DNA of 58,413 nucleotides. It comes from Nostoc sp. FACHB-280 (lineage in GTDB: Bacteria; Cyanobacteriota; Cyanobacteriia; Cyanobacteriales; Nostocaceae). The position numbers and the translations under genes were made by a program. Under the pieces are notes generated by a model. It ran no database searches. It had not been told where the DNA came from and saw only the letters and a list, made by a program, of their open reading frames with translations. Below, piece by piece: positions 36,290-45,402 of this stretch (position 1 is the first letter of the stretch; every line of letters starts with the position of its first letter). The stretch is taken from positions 1 to 58,413 of the forward strand of contig NZ_JACJSD010000048.1 in NCBI RefSeq assembly GCF_014697615.1. The letters are read 5' to 3'.

Positions 36290-37876
36290 TTAACTAGCGA
36301 TCGCCTCTGCTTTTTCAGCCACAGGGACATAAGGTTTTTCTGCGCCTTGTGCCAAATATGCGGCTAACTGGCTTTCAATTTGGTCGCGGACAATTTGGCG
36401 ATACTCAATAAAATGTTCGTTATGGGCGCAAACGGCAAGGTAATGTGCAAATACATCAGGGTTACGCTTGATAATACTGAACAAATGATGCCAGAATTTC
36501 CACCGAGTTTCCCTGACAACTCCTTGTCGCCAAACTACAATCAACAGTGCTTTGAGTTCTACCCATGATGGCATTTTAAAAGGTGCTTTCCACTTAGGCG
36601 AACCTAACATTAAAAAACAGCGATAGGTGCGGTCTAAATATTTCACAGGGTCGTATAAAACACAAAAAGCCTCAACATATTCCCTGGCAAGTTCCTCTAA
36701 AGGACGGGTGGGAATAAAGTTCATCAACGTGGTTTGGTTGATGTTACTTTCTGTATTTTCCCGCAATCTACCTTCTTTTTTCAGCCGATGCCACAGTGCT
36801 GTATTGGGTAATGCTTGTAACATGGCGAAGGTGGTTGAGGGAATCCCGGCTTGTTCAGCAAACCGGACGATGCGATCGCCTGCGCCTGCTTTCTCTCCAT
36901 CAAATCCGATAATAAACCCAGCCATTGGCCGCAACCCAGCTTTGATAATGGTTTGCACTGCGTCTGTCAAAGAACTGCGGGTATTTTGAAATTTCTTGGT
37001 GAGTTGTAAACTATCTTCGTCTGGGGTTTCAATTCCCAAAAACACCGCCGAAAATCCAGACTCAACCATCAATTCTAGTAATTCTTCGTCTTGGGCTAAA
37101 TCTACAGAAGCTTCCGTATCAAATTTAAAGGGATATTGGTGTTCTTCCATCCAGACTTTTAACTCTTTCAGCAACAATTTCACATTCCGCTTGTTACCGA
37201 TAAAGTTGTCATCCACCATGAACACACCCCGCCGCCAACCCAATTCATAGAGATAATCCAATTCTGCTAATAATTGTTCTGGGGTTTTGGTGCGTGGTTT
37301 GCGTCCATAAAGAACGATAATGTCGCAAAATTCGCACTGGAAAGGACAACCGCGCGAAAATTGCACCGACATCATGTCATAAGCATCTAATTCTAATAAA
37401 TCAAAGCGGGGTACGGGTGTGCTTGTGACATCTGGTTTTTCTGCGGTGCGGAAAGTTCCCGATTTTTCACCTCGTTGAATTGCTTCCACAAACATCGGTA
37501 AGGTGATTTCCCCTTCATCCAAAATCAGGAAATCTGCACCAACATTTTGAACATCATAGGGTGTGGAAGTTGGATAAGGGCCACCAACTGCAACTAACTT
37601 ACCGCGTCGTTTTGCTTCTTGAATTTGTTCCAATAAATCTTGTTTCTGGACAATCATCGCTGAGAAAATGACTATATCTGCCCATTCCCATTCTGCTTCT
37701 GTCGCAGGGCGAATATTGCGATCAACCAGCTTAAATTCCCATTCTTGGGGCAGAATTGCCGCTACAGTCACTAAACCCAAAGGTGGTAATAAAACCTTGC
37801 GATCGACTAAATCCAGAATCTTTTCATAAGACCAAAAGGTTTTAGGAAATATCGGATAAACTAATAAAACTCGCAT
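36290..37876 (-). CDS. B12-binding radical SAM enzyme (DUF4070, HpnP-like)
   Basis: 528 residues. An N-terminal cobalamin-binding Rossmann domain (about 1-140, IVIFSAMIVQKQ and VAVGGPYPT) is followed by a radical SAM core with CPFQCEFC (Cys177, 181, 184) and a C-terminal DUF4070-like domain. This layout is that of HpnP, the hopanoid C-2 methylase, and of many paralogues in cyanobacteria. I cannot tell whether this one methylates hopanoids, because the paralogues share the architecture. It is a lone gene. Confidence 0.82.
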   Translation of the reverse strand: MRVLLVYPIFPKTFWSYEKILDLVDRKVLLPPLGLVTVAAILPQEWEFKLVDRNIRPATEAEWEWADIVIFSAMIVQKQDLLEQIQEAKRRGKLVAVGGPYPTSTPYDVQNVGADFLILDEGEITLPMFVEAIQRGEKSGTFRTAEKPDVTSTPVPRFDLLELDAYDMMSVQFSRGCPFQCEFCDIIVLYGRKPRTKTPEQLLAELDYLYELGWRRGVFMVDDNFIGNKRNVKLLLKELKVWMEEHQYPFKFDTEASVDLAQDEELLELMVESGFSAVFLGIETPDEDSLQLTKKFQNTRSSLTDAVQTIIKAGLRPMAGFIIGFDGEKAGAGDRIVRFAEQAGIPSTTFAMLQALPNTALWHRLKKEGRLRENTESNINQTTLMNFIPTRPLEELAREYVEAFCVLYDPVKYLDRTYRCFLMLGSPKWKAPFKMPSWVELKALLIVVWRQGVVRETRWKFWHHLFSIIKRNPDVFAHYLAVCAHNEHFIEYRQIVRDQIESQLAAYLAQGAEKPYVPVAEKAEAIAS

Positions 37877-38063
37877 GTAGTAGCAGACCTCACACTTTGA
37901 TTGTTATCCCACTCTAGCGGAAATAATTACTTATTGACTTTATATTGGCTTTAGCTTACCGTTAAAGTTTTTGTCTGTGCAATTATTAACGAGACAATAT
38001 TATGTGTCTGATAATAAAAATATGATGCCTCTCGATGCTTGATGATGTAAGTAAGAGGTCAAG

Positions 38064-38672
38064 ATGGTACAGATACCCGTTAACCCAGAAAACTTATGGA
38101 TTGAGTTACCGAAAGCGATCGCATTACATGTCACCCCAGAACAGTTCGCCGCATTAGCCGCCGCTAACCGAAACTTGAGACTGGAAAGAACTGCAAAAGG
38201 AGAGTTAATCGTGAATCCGCCAACAGTCTGGGAGACTGGGAAACTTAATGCAACCATTTCGGGAGAATTATACTTATGGTGGCGGAATGCAGGTGAACCA
38301 GGTAAAGGGTTTGACTCCTCAACTGCTTTTGTCTTACCAAATGACGCAATTCGTTCTCCTTATGTTTCTTGGGTAAGCCAAGAACGTTGGCAAGTCCTGA
38401 CTCCCGAACAAAAAGGAACTTTTGCGAATATCTGTCCAGATTTTGTAGTAGAATTACGCTCTAGTTCTGATACTCTCAAAACTCTGCAAGAAAAAATGCA
38501 CGAGTACATCGATAATGGTGCAAAACTCGGTTGGTTAATTGATCCGCAGCAGCGACGTGTAGAAATTTATCGCCCAATTTCGGTGGTGGAAGTGTTTGAG
38601 AATCCGGCGGAGTTATTGGGTGAAGGAGTTTTACGAGGGTCTGTTTTGGATTTAAGTCGTGTTTGGGGTTGA
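38064..38672 (+). CDS. Uma2 family endonuclease-like protein
   Basis: 202 residues of the Uma2 family. Seen: FAALAAANRNLRLERTAKGELIVNPPT, the strand CPDFVVELRSSSD with the catalytic-type D and E, and KMHEYIDNGAKLGWLIDPQQRRVEIYR. This is the second of two intact copies in the window, from a different subgroup than the 188-residue one. Role unknown. Confidence 0.88.
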   Translation: MVQIPVNPENLWIELPKAIALHVTPEQFAALAAANRNLRLERTAKGELIVNPPTVWETGKLNATISGELYLWWRNAGEPGKGFDSSTAFVLPNDAIRSPYVSWVSQERWQVLTPEQKGTFANICPDFVVELRSSSDTLKTLQEKMHEYIDNGAKLGWLIDPQQRRVEIYRPISVVEVFENPAELLGEGVLRGSVLDLSRVWG

Positions 38673-38688
38673 AACTGTGGGATGATTT

Positions 38689-38724
38689 ATCTCACGCAGA
38701 GGCGCAAAGGCGCAGAGAGTAGAA
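38689..38724. repeat. Dispersed repeat (CACGCAGAGGCGCAAAGGCGC)
   Basis: A short G/C-rich motif lies after the Uma2 gene. The same motif occurs in opposite orientation near 45206-45250 (TTTGCGTCTCTGCGCCTTTGCGTG). This is a common non-coding repeat in cyanobacteria. Confidence 0.5.
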
Positions 38725-38747
38725 AGAGGTTTGAGATTTAAATAACA

Positions 38748-39704
38748 TTATTTTTTCCTCGGCACACCACTAATTTTCAACACATCACTCATGGTTGCAC
38801 AATAATTTGGCAAGTCAAAACTCGCAGGATTGACGGCATTTTTATAAGTAAAATGGCGATAATTCATACAGAATCTATCCCAAGCAGCCATTTGAATGCG
38901 GAAGACGGCAATAATCAAATTGGCTAAGGAGATAGATAGGGGGATGCGGAAGTAAATTTTTTTGCCAAGATAAGCGCAGGTTTCTTCTATTGCTTGGTTG
39001 GCGGTGAGTCTTTCTTGACCTAAAACTAATTTGCGTTGTTCTTGGGTTTGGGGTGGATGTTCGATTAAATATTCCACAACTGTGGCGATATCTTTTCCGT
39101 GAATAAAGTGAAAACTGCCGTCTGCTTGTAAAAAGCGAATTAAGTTAATATATTTTGTGACTTCGGGTATACCAGAAGTCAGGTGAGAATAGGGTTTATT
39201 GGCATCGCCGCCTAGTACTAAGGTGGGAAAAACAGTGGTAATTTTAGGTGCGATCGCTAGTTTTTCTTTTTCATGCAAGCATTGATATTTAGAACCGATA
39301 TAATCTGTCCCAATTTCGCCTGCTTCTTTTAGAGGTTGGTTTTTGTTATCTAATACACTAGCAGTTGAAAAATAAATTACCTGTTCACAACGTTCAGGGT
39401 CTAATAAACTGAGCAACTCTAGTGTTTTGTTGACATTAATGTCGTAAGTATTTTCTCCGCCCCAAGCCGTTGCTGTTAATACTGCGACATCAATAGTTGA
39501 TAACAAATCTGCAAAGTGTTTAATTTCTTGCATATCGCCTTGCAAGACGGTAATACCTGAACGATATTGCGTATTAACTTGCAGTTTATTGGGGTTTCTA
39601 ACTAATAAAAATAGTTCGTGATTTGTATTTTGAATTAATGCTTCTGAAATATAATGACCGATGCAGCCACTTGCGCCTGTGACTAAAATTCTTTTCTGAC
39701 TCAT
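38748..39704 (-). CDS. NAD-dependent epimerase/dehydratase family protein
   Basis: 318 residues, extended SDR. Seen: ILVTGASGCIGHYI (GxxGxxG), DINVNKTLELLSLL, FSTASV, and YIGSKYQCLHEKEKLA with the YxxxK-type pair. The C-terminal half provides the substrate pocket, with YFRIPLSISLANLIIAVFRIQMAAWDRFCM near residues 250-280. It probably acts on a nucleotide sugar, sterol-like or isoprenoid substrate; which one is unknown. Confidence 0.82.
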   Translation of the reverse strand: MSQKRILVTGASGCIGHYISEALIQNTNHELFLLVRNPNKLQVNTQYRSGITVLQGDMQEIKHFADLLSTIDVAVLTATAWGGENTYDINVNKTLELLSLLDPERCEQVIYFSTASVLDNKNQPLKEAGEIGTDYIGSKYQCLHEKEKLAIAPKITTVFPTLVLGGDANKPYSHLTSGIPEVTKYINLIRFLQADGSFHFIHGKDIATVVEYLIEHPPQTQEQRKLVLGQERLTANQAIEETCAYLGKKIYFRIPLSISLANLIIAVFRIQMAAWDRFCMNYRHFTYKNAVNPASFDLPNYCATMSDVLKISGVPRKK

Positions 39705-39762
39705 AGTAAGTTTTTTAAAATTTTAAGATTTAAAAATAAGATTAAATGTTCCGCGCTAGAGT

Positions 39763-39987
39763 TCATCGTGCTTCTAACATTTCCTCAATTGTCAAATTGA
39801 TATCAATAGCAATTTGTCTGAGTAACCTTGGTGATATGTCTTTACCTTTGTGAAATGGAACTGTTGTACCTCGTCCATCCGAATGACGGAATTGTTTGTG
39901 TGAACCCTTCTGTCGCACCTCAACAAAGCCAAGATTTTCCAGAATCCTAACAACTTCTTGAGGTTTGAGAACGGGAATGTTGCTCAT
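39763..39987 (-). CDS. hicA: HicA toxin
   Basis: 74 residues, the dsRBD-like HicA fold: VLKPQEVVRILENLGFVEVRQKGSHKQFRHSDGR with the catalytic His30 in GSH. HicA cleaves mRNA. It follows hicB with three bases between; order antitoxin-toxin. The catalytic His is present, so the toxin is probably functional. Confidence 0.92.
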   Translation of the reverse strand: MSNIPVLKPQEVVRILENLGFVEVRQKGSHKQFRHSDGRGTTVPFHKGKDISPRLLRQIAIDINLTIEEMLEAR

Positions 39988-39990
39988 GAT

Positions 39991-40200
39991 TTATCGAATT
40001 ACAATTTGCTGTGTACCGACAAACTCAGTATCAAAAGCTAAATTTTCATCTTCCAGTAACATCTCAATTACTTCACGTAAATTTTTGTTTAACTCATCCA
40101 ATGTTTCACCTTGAGAATGCGCTCCAGGAAAACCAGGAACGTACCCAACATATAGATTTGTGTCAGGATCTCGTTCGATTATCGCAGTAAAAGTTCTCAT
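39991..40200 (-). CDS. hicB: HicB antitoxin
   Basis: 69 residues from the ATG at 40200 (MRTFTAIIERDPDTNLYVGY); the longer start at 40248 adds a sequence outside the family. Partial RNase H-like fold: VPGFPGAHSQGETLDELNKNLREVIEMLLED. It blocks the HicA active site and usually represses its own operon. It lacks a separate C-terminal DNA-binding domain, as in the short HicB subfamily. Confidence 0.92.
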   Translation of the reverse strand: MRTFTAIIERDPDTNLYVGYVPGFPGAHSQGETLDELNKNLREVIEMLLEDENLAFDTEFVGTQQIVIR

Positions 40201-40277
40201 AAAAAATAGATGTGTCAGCAATGCAATTATTATGTCTTTGTGGTTCAAAAATTGTCACCACAAAGACACAAAGGTAA

Positions 40278-41339
40278 TTAACTTACCAGTGCTGCTGTAC
40301 TGAGTTGCTTGGCTGTTTCAAAGAAGAAAGCGACGTTTTCTTCTGGGGTATCTGGTAATACACCATGACCGAGGTTGAGTATATGACCCCAATTGCCAGC
40401 TTTGCGAACGGTATCATAAATGCGATCGCGGATGAACTCTTTGGAAGCATAGAGTACACCAGGGTCAAGATTACCTTGTACTTTAACGTGCTTGCCTAAT
40501 CGAGCGCGAGCATCAGCCATGTCTACAGTCCAGTCAACGGTGACAATATCCGCACCAGATTGAGCCATTCTTTCTAGTACACCTGCACTACCACTAACTA
40601 AAAGAATTAATGGTGTGTCGGGGTGGGTTTGTTTGACTTGCTGGAATACCCGTCGTTGATAAGGCAGAGCAAAGGTATCGTAATCTTGAGGGCTTAATTG
40701 TCCCGCCCAAGAATCGAACATCTGCACTACTTGAGCGCCGCAGTCAATTTGGTAACGGGCATAAGTAGCGATCGCATCTGCCAATTTTGTCAGCAGTTGG
40801 TGTAGAATTGCCGGGTCTGAGAAGGCCAAGTTTTTGATGATGGAATAGGTTTTAGAACCTTTTCCTTCGACTGCGTAAGCAGCCAACGTCCACGGCGCAC
40901 CGACAAAGCCTAATACTGTTGATTTGTTGCCAACTTCTTGGCGTAATGCCTGCAAGATGGTTTTAATAAACGGTAGAGCCGCCTCTGGATCTAAATCATG
41001 CAGGCTATCAATTTGTGCTTGAGTGCGAATGGGCGAATGAATGATTGGCCCTTTACCTTCCGCAATGTCCATATCAATGCCCAAACCAGGCAATGGAGTT
41101 ACAATGTCGGAAAATAAAATCACTCCGTCCGGCTGGAAGGCTTTCCAAGGTTGCAGGGATACTTCAATCGCTACTTCGGGAATTTCGGAGCGATCGCGAA
41201 ATGAAGGATACTTTTCCCTTAAGTCTCGGTACGCCTTCATATATCGTCCTGCTTGTCGCATCATCCATACTGGGGGACGATCTACTATTTCACCACGAGC
41301 AGCCCGCAGGAGATGAGGGGCCGTTGAGGAAACACCCAT
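40278..41339 (-). CDS. hemE: Uroporphyrinogen decarboxylase
   Basis: 353 residues, full length. It converts uroporphyrinogen III to coproporphyrinogen III in tetrapyrrole synthesis, needed for haem, chlorophyll and bilins. Seen: [13 protein letters not shown] at the N-terminus, [69 protein letters not shown] and [15 protein letters not shown]. The start at 41339 matches the family ([17 protein letters not shown]). Confidence 0.98.
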   Translation of the reverse strand: MGVSSTAPHLLRAARGEIVDRPPVWMMRQAGRYMKAYRDLREKYPSFRDRSEIPEVAIEVSLQPWKAFQPDGVILFSDIVTPLPGLGIDMDIAEGKGPIIHSPIRTQAQIDSLHDLDPEAALPFIKTILQALRQEVGNKSTVLGFVGAPWTLAAYAVEGKGSKTYSIIKNLAFSDPAILHQLLTKLADAIATYARYQIDCGAQVVQMFDSWAGQLSPQDYDTFALPYQRRVFQQVKQTHPDTPLILLVSGSAGVLERMAQSGADIVTVDWTVDMADARARLGKHVKVQGNLDPGVLYASKEFIRDRIYDTVRKAGNWGHILNLGHGVLPDTPEENVAFFFETAKQLSTAALVS

Positions 41340-41455
41340 TTAACACTTCATCCTAAGTCACTTTGTTATGTCAATGTTTAGCTTATCATTCTGAGATTAC
41401 GCTTTTTCAGAAGGCTTGCTTGAAAAGCCCAAGTCTTAGCTTTACTTAACTTAAT

Positions 41456-42199
41456 ATGCAAACCGATTCTAATAATCCAAATCCTTCTAATGTTGCACCT
41501 ACTAATAGCAATTCTCCATCAGGCAAATTATTTATACCCCCCAGCCAACGACGCAAGTTTTGTGTATTGTTTACTTTTATGACAATTTTGGGTTGGGTAG
41601 TGGGTGGCGTTTTTAGTCTCGCTGTAGAAAGACTGCTCACACAAATTCTGAGTGCATTTGGATCTATAGAAATGCAATCATGGGGCTATGGCATAAAATT
41701 ACTCAGTAATATTGTATTTGCTGTGGTTTTTGCTACCGACCAAGCATTAGTTATGCGTCGTTATCTTTCTGGTTGGCGATGGATAATTGCGACTACCATT
41801 GGTTGGTTAACTGCTGATTGTGTAGCAACTGCCTGGATTAATTATATTGCCTCAATTGCTAATTCTCTTAATGAAACTTTATCTCCTGAGTTAGCAATTA
41901 TCTTTGGATTTTTATCAACAATTGCTTATATTTTTTCAGGTCTTTGGATGGGGCTATTGCAATGGCTAGTTGTCCGCCGTTACACAATTAAACCCTGGTG
42001 GTGGAATTTTGTGCCATCAGTTGCTTTTTTGTTAATTAGTTTGCTGGTCTGGTTGCTATCATTAATGCAAAACTTCATACCAGAAGCGATATTGTATGGC
42101 AGTCAACAAGGATTCACAGCAACTATTCTAGGAATAGTACCAGCAATTGGTTTTTGTATTTTAAAAAGACGCTTACCAAGACAAACTCAGGCAAGTTAA
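41456..42199 (+). CDS. Hypothetical membrane protein
   Basis: 247 residues, not recognised. An N-terminal, Ser/Asn/Pro-rich cytosolic tail (1-30) is followed by about six hydrophobic helices, around 37-60, 78-97, 106-125, 148-170, 182-203 and 217-238. A TDQALVMRRYLSGWRW and a WLVVRRYTIKPWWW segment look like internal repeats, so this may be a duplicated three-helix unit. No catalytic motif. It is divergent from hemE with a short shared promoter region. Confidence 0.7.
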   Translation: MQTDSNNPNPSNVAPTNSNSPSGKLFIPPSQRRKFCVLFTFMTILGWVVGGVFSLAVERLLTQILSAFGSIEMQSWGYGIKLLSNIVFAVVFATDQALVMRRYLSGWRWIIATTIGWLTADCVATAWINYIASIANSLNETLSPELAIIFGFLSTIAYIFSGLWMGLLQWLVVRRYTIKPWWWNFVPSVAFLLISLLVWLLSLMQNFIPEAILYGSQQGFTATILGIVPAIGFCILKRRLPRQTQAS

Positions 42200-42228
42200 G
42201 CAGAAAAGTTTAAGTAGGAAATACATTT

Positions 42229-42526
42229 ATGTTTCACTACAATCCGTTAGCATGTTTACCTTCATCAGCCGAATTACCAGATTCTGATGATTCTGGTGAT
42301 AAAATTTGGATGCCAGAAGTTAATTTAGGTATTGGCAGAGAACGCAGAACTTAATCAAGGCATAACGCAAGAATGGTTGTATTGTTACGATGAAAATGGT
42401 AGAAGATATCCAACACCAGAAGAATTGGCAAATGCACGACAACAGGAACTAAAAGAAACCCAAAACTAACTTCAATAACTCTTAGCTAAATTACAACAAA
42501 AAGGTATCGACCCCAACAATTTATAA
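42229..42526 (+). pseudogene. Degraded Uma2 family gene (C-terminal fragment)
   Basis: The frame starting at 42229 reads FHYNPLACLPSSAELPDSDD...EVNLGIGRE and stops. After a frameshift near 42345 it continues ITQEWLYCYDENGRRYPTPEELANARQQE, stops twice, then ends [15 protein letters not shown]. These are the conserved C-terminal blocks of the larger Uma2 subfamily. The N-terminal nuclease core is absent. The remnant fills the 332-bp gap before the aspartoacylase gene. Confidence 0.8.
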
Positions 42527-42531
42527 AAACT

Positions 42532-43410
42532 ATGGGAAACATCAATTCAGTAGTAATTGCCACTGGTACACATGGCAATGAATTTACAGGAATATATCTA
42601 GGAAAAAAATTTGAACAGTTTCCGCAACTGATTCAGCATCCTAGTTTTGATACTCGCATTCTATTGAGTAACCCCAAGGCATTTGCAGCAGCCAGACGCT
42701 ATATTGATAAAGATTTAAATCGTTGCTTTGCAGCAGCAGATTTACAAAATCCCCAACTTGCAAGTTATGAAGATATTTTGGCGAAAAATATCTATTATTT
42801 ACTAGCAGAAGAAAGCAAAAATCAGCAACAAGTTATTATTGATTTGCATAGTTCTACTGCCAATATGCAGTTAACTATAATTTTGGGAAGTCAACACCCT
42901 TTTATTTTACAATTAGCTGCCCATTTAAGTGCAATTAATCCTGATGTGAGAATTTGTTATTCTCAACCGACGAGGGATTCTAACTTTCTATGTTCAATAT
43001 CAGAATTGGGTTTTGCGATTGAAGTGGGGCCTGTAGCACAGGGAGTGTTAAATGCTGAGTTATTTCAAAAAACTGAAGCGTTAATTTATCAAGTTTTAGA
43101 CTATATCGAAAGTTATAATCAAGGTTTATCTCAACAGCAAAATACTACGCTGACATATTATCAATATACAGGAGTTATTGATTATCCCCGCACCGAAGCT
43201 GGCGAAATTATCGGTATGATTCACCCCCAACTCCAGTTTCAAGATTATCAACAGCTTAACCCTGGTGAACCGATATTTTTAACATTAGAAGGAAGTGCGA
43301 TCTCCTATCAAGGCACATCTACAGTTTACCCCATTTTTATTAACGAAGCTGCATATTATGAAAAAGGAATTGCGATGTGTTTAACCGAAAAGAAAACTAT
43401 CCAAATTTAA
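42532..43410 (+). CDS. Aspartoacylase/succinylglutamate desuccinylase-type deacylase
   Basis: 292 residues. Zinc amidohydrolase: [11 protein letters not shown] near the N-terminus supplies the H and E ligands, [12 protein letters not shown] the second His, and [13 protein letters not shown] the catalytic Glu region. It probably hydrolyses N-acyl amino acids such as N-acetylaspartate. Length matches bacterial and human aspartoacylase. It starts just after the Uma2 remnant and converges with a small membrane gene. Confidence 0.88.
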   Translation: MGNINSVVIATGTHGNEFTGIYLGKKFEQFPQLIQHPSFDTRILLSNPKAFAAARRYIDKDLNRCFAAADLQNPQLASYEDILAKNIYYLLAEESKNQQQVIIDLHSSTANMQLTIILGSQHPFILQLAAHLSAINPDVRICYSQPTRDSNFLCSISELGFAIEVGPVAQGVLNAELFQKTEALIYQVLDYIESYNQGLSQQQNTTLTYYQYTGVIDYPRTEAGEIIGMIHPQLQFQDYQQLNPGEPIFLTLEGSAISYQGTSTVYPIFINEAAYYEKGIAMCLTEKKTIQI

Positions 43411-43413
43411 ATT

Positions 43414-43743
43414 TTAGCGCCCACCACTAAACAGCAGAAAACAGCCACCATTCAATAAAGCTGTCAGTGCTGCACCAATAACTACACCATTCCTCATAGC
43501 TATTTGTCGCTTCCTTTGTAAAAAAATACAAAGGGGAATCACATATAAAAGTTGCCAAAATAGAAAACCAAAACCACCGATTAGCCAAACTTGTAAAACA
43601 ATATAGTTATTAGAAACGGAAGTGTATTCTAACAATATGCCAATAGCAAATATAATAATGATTGCTAGAATATGAAAGCCACAAAGTAACAGTATTCCTA
43701 AAATGATTTTGGCAATTTCATTAGTATTATTTTGTTGTGACAT
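43414..43743 (-). CDS. Small hypothetical membrane protein
   Basis: 109 residues with three hydrophobic helices (around 12-37, 47-70 and 80-105), the last ending in GGCFLLFSGGR. The N-terminal tail MSQQNNTNE is polar. Not recognised. It lies 24 bp after the radical SAM gene on the same strand and could be co-transcribed with it, so a membrane partner role is possible. Confidence 0.6.
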   Translation of the reverse strand: MSQQNNTNEIAKIILGILLLCGFHILAIIIIFAIGILLEYTSVSNNYIVLQVWLIGGFGFLFWQLLYVIPLCIFLQRKRQIAMRNGVVIGAALTALLNGGCFLLFSGGR

Positions 43744-43767
43744 TAAATCAACCTTAATCGAAATTAA

Positions 43768-45195
43768 TCAAACTAAAGAATATTTGCTATTTACTAATCC
43801 ATAGCCCGCACTACCTTCGCGGTAAAAAATATTGAAAGTATCGAAGGGAATAATTCTACCATCTGGGTGAACAATATGAATACAGGAACGCTTGACTGAA
43901 CGCACATCAAAATTGTAAGGGTCAAGAAACTGTACAATCATGACTCGAAACACATTGCTATAGTTGATGTTTTCAGGTACGGGTAGCATTGGTAAACAAC
44001 ATAAAAGTTGCTTTAAGGATACAGCCGCAGAATTAGGCGAGTGACTTGTAGAAAAGAGTTGAAAAATATGCCGTTTCAGTTCTTCATTTTGTTCATATAA
44101 TACGCTATTGGGTACAACATCTACAAAAACATCAGGATTTATTAAACTAGTTAGAGGTATCACTTTACCGTTAAGTTTCAAAGCATAAGCCATCGCTAAA
44201 CAATCGGGATGGCAAGGCACAGGTAGAATATCTTCTGGCTTAAAATGAGAACTTTGTTCGAGAATTGAGCGACGAACTTCGGTTAAAGTATATCTATCTT
44301 GTTTTGCGTCAAATCCTTCTAATCTACCTGCTACTTGTATAGGTTGAAAAGTTACACCCCGAATACATTTTTGTTGTAAAGCATAATCGATAATCTTGCC
44401 AATTTCGTGGTCATTCAGCCCTTTTTTCAGGGTGACAACCAATGTTGTCGATATATTATATTCATTGAGATGTTCAATGGCTTTTTCTCGAACTTCCCGT
44501 AAATCTGCACCACGTAATTCTTCTAAAGCTGCCTTTTCAAAACTATCAAATTGCAGATATAATTCAATTCCTGGCATATATTGACTAAGGCGATCGCAAA
44601 ATGATTTATCCTTGGCAATCCTCACGCCATTGGTATTAATCATTAAATGCTTAATCGGCTTACTTTTAGCAATATCTAAGATTTCAAAAAACTCTGGATG
44701 AATAGTTGGTTCACCGCCACTTAACTGTACTATCTGCGGTTCACCTTCATTTGCCACCACCGCATCAATCATTTTTTCAATATGTGCTAAACTGCGATGG
44801 CGACGCGGTTGCTGCGATATTTCCGAAACTTCAGCCGCACCAGAATCAGCATAACAAATTGGGCAGGAAAGATTGCATCTATCTGTGACTTCAACTAAAG
44901 TTAAACAACTATGCTGTTCATGGTCAGGACACAACCCACAATCATAAGGACAGCCATGTTTAATTGGTGTATTAAACCTTAAAGGCATATCACCTGGTTT
45001 AATAAATTCCAGTGATTTTTTGTAATATTCAATATCATCTGCGATCAAAACTTTTTCCTGTCCATGCGTCGGACAGTGTTTAATCATATAAACACAACCA
45101 TCTTGAAAAATAATTTTAGCTTCAACTTTTACAAGACATTTTGAGCAAATGCTATTTGTTAAAGCATAAAAAAGATAATTTCTAGTAGGATTCAT
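43768..45195 (-). CDS. Radical SAM protein of the MJ0619/Tes-like group
   Basis: 475 residues. A radical SAM core with CNLSCPIC (Cys107, 111, 114) is preceded by extra metal sites: CSKC (17-20) with Cys34 and Cys41, zinc-ribbon-like, and CPYDCGLC (82-89) with Cys97. GGEPT lies near 160. The C-terminal part carries LLCCLP and KRSCIHIVHPDGRIIPFDTFN. This arrangement matches the archaeal tetraether-lipid synthase/MJ0619 group (COG1964), which acts on lipid chains or pterins. The bacterial substrate is unknown. The function given here is a family-level inference. Confidence 0.75.
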   Translation of the reverse strand: MNPTRNYLFYALTNSICSKCLVKVEAKIIFQDGCVYMIKHCPTHGQEKVLIADDIEYYKKSLEFIKPGDMPLRFNTPIKHGCPYDCGLCPDHEQHSCLTLVEVTDRCNLSCPICYADSGAAEVSEISQQPRRHRSLAHIEKMIDAVVANEGEPQIVQLSGGEPTIHPEFFEILDIAKSKPIKHLMINTNGVRIAKDKSFCDRLSQYMPGIELYLQFDSFEKAALEELRGADLREVREKAIEHLNEYNISTTLVVTLKKGLNDHEIGKIIDYALQQKCIRGVTFQPIQVAGRLEGFDAKQDRYTLTEVRRSILEQSSHFKPEDILPVPCHPDCLAMAYALKLNGKVIPLTSLINPDVFVDVVPNSVLYEQNEELKRHIFQLFSTSHSPNSAAVSLKQLLCCLPMLPVPENINYSNVFRVMIVQFLDPYNFDVRSVKRSCIHIVHPDGRIIPFDTFNIFYREGSAGYGLVNSKYSLV

Positions 45196-45344
45196 AATAT
45201 TTCTACTCTTTCACTCTTCTTTGCGTCTCTGCGCCTTTGCGTGAGATAAAAGAAGGTATGGTTTATTTACCTAAAAATACCTTTAAATGTGTACATGAGA
45301 AGTTAACAATAAAAATTGATATATTTTTTAAAATTTAGTTACAT

Positions 45345-45369
45345 AAAAACCTCCCTTGTTCAGAGAGGT
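45345..45369 (-). terminator. Rho-independent terminator after cupA
   Basis: On the minus strand it is ACCTCTC, a 7-base loop, GGGAGGT, then TTTTTAT: 7 bp including one wobble and a U-tract. It is about 35 bp past the cupA stop and separates cupA from the radical SAM gene. Confidence 0.75.
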
Positions 45370-45402
45370 GAAGTAATCGAAATACCATGAAAGGAAAATT
45401 AA

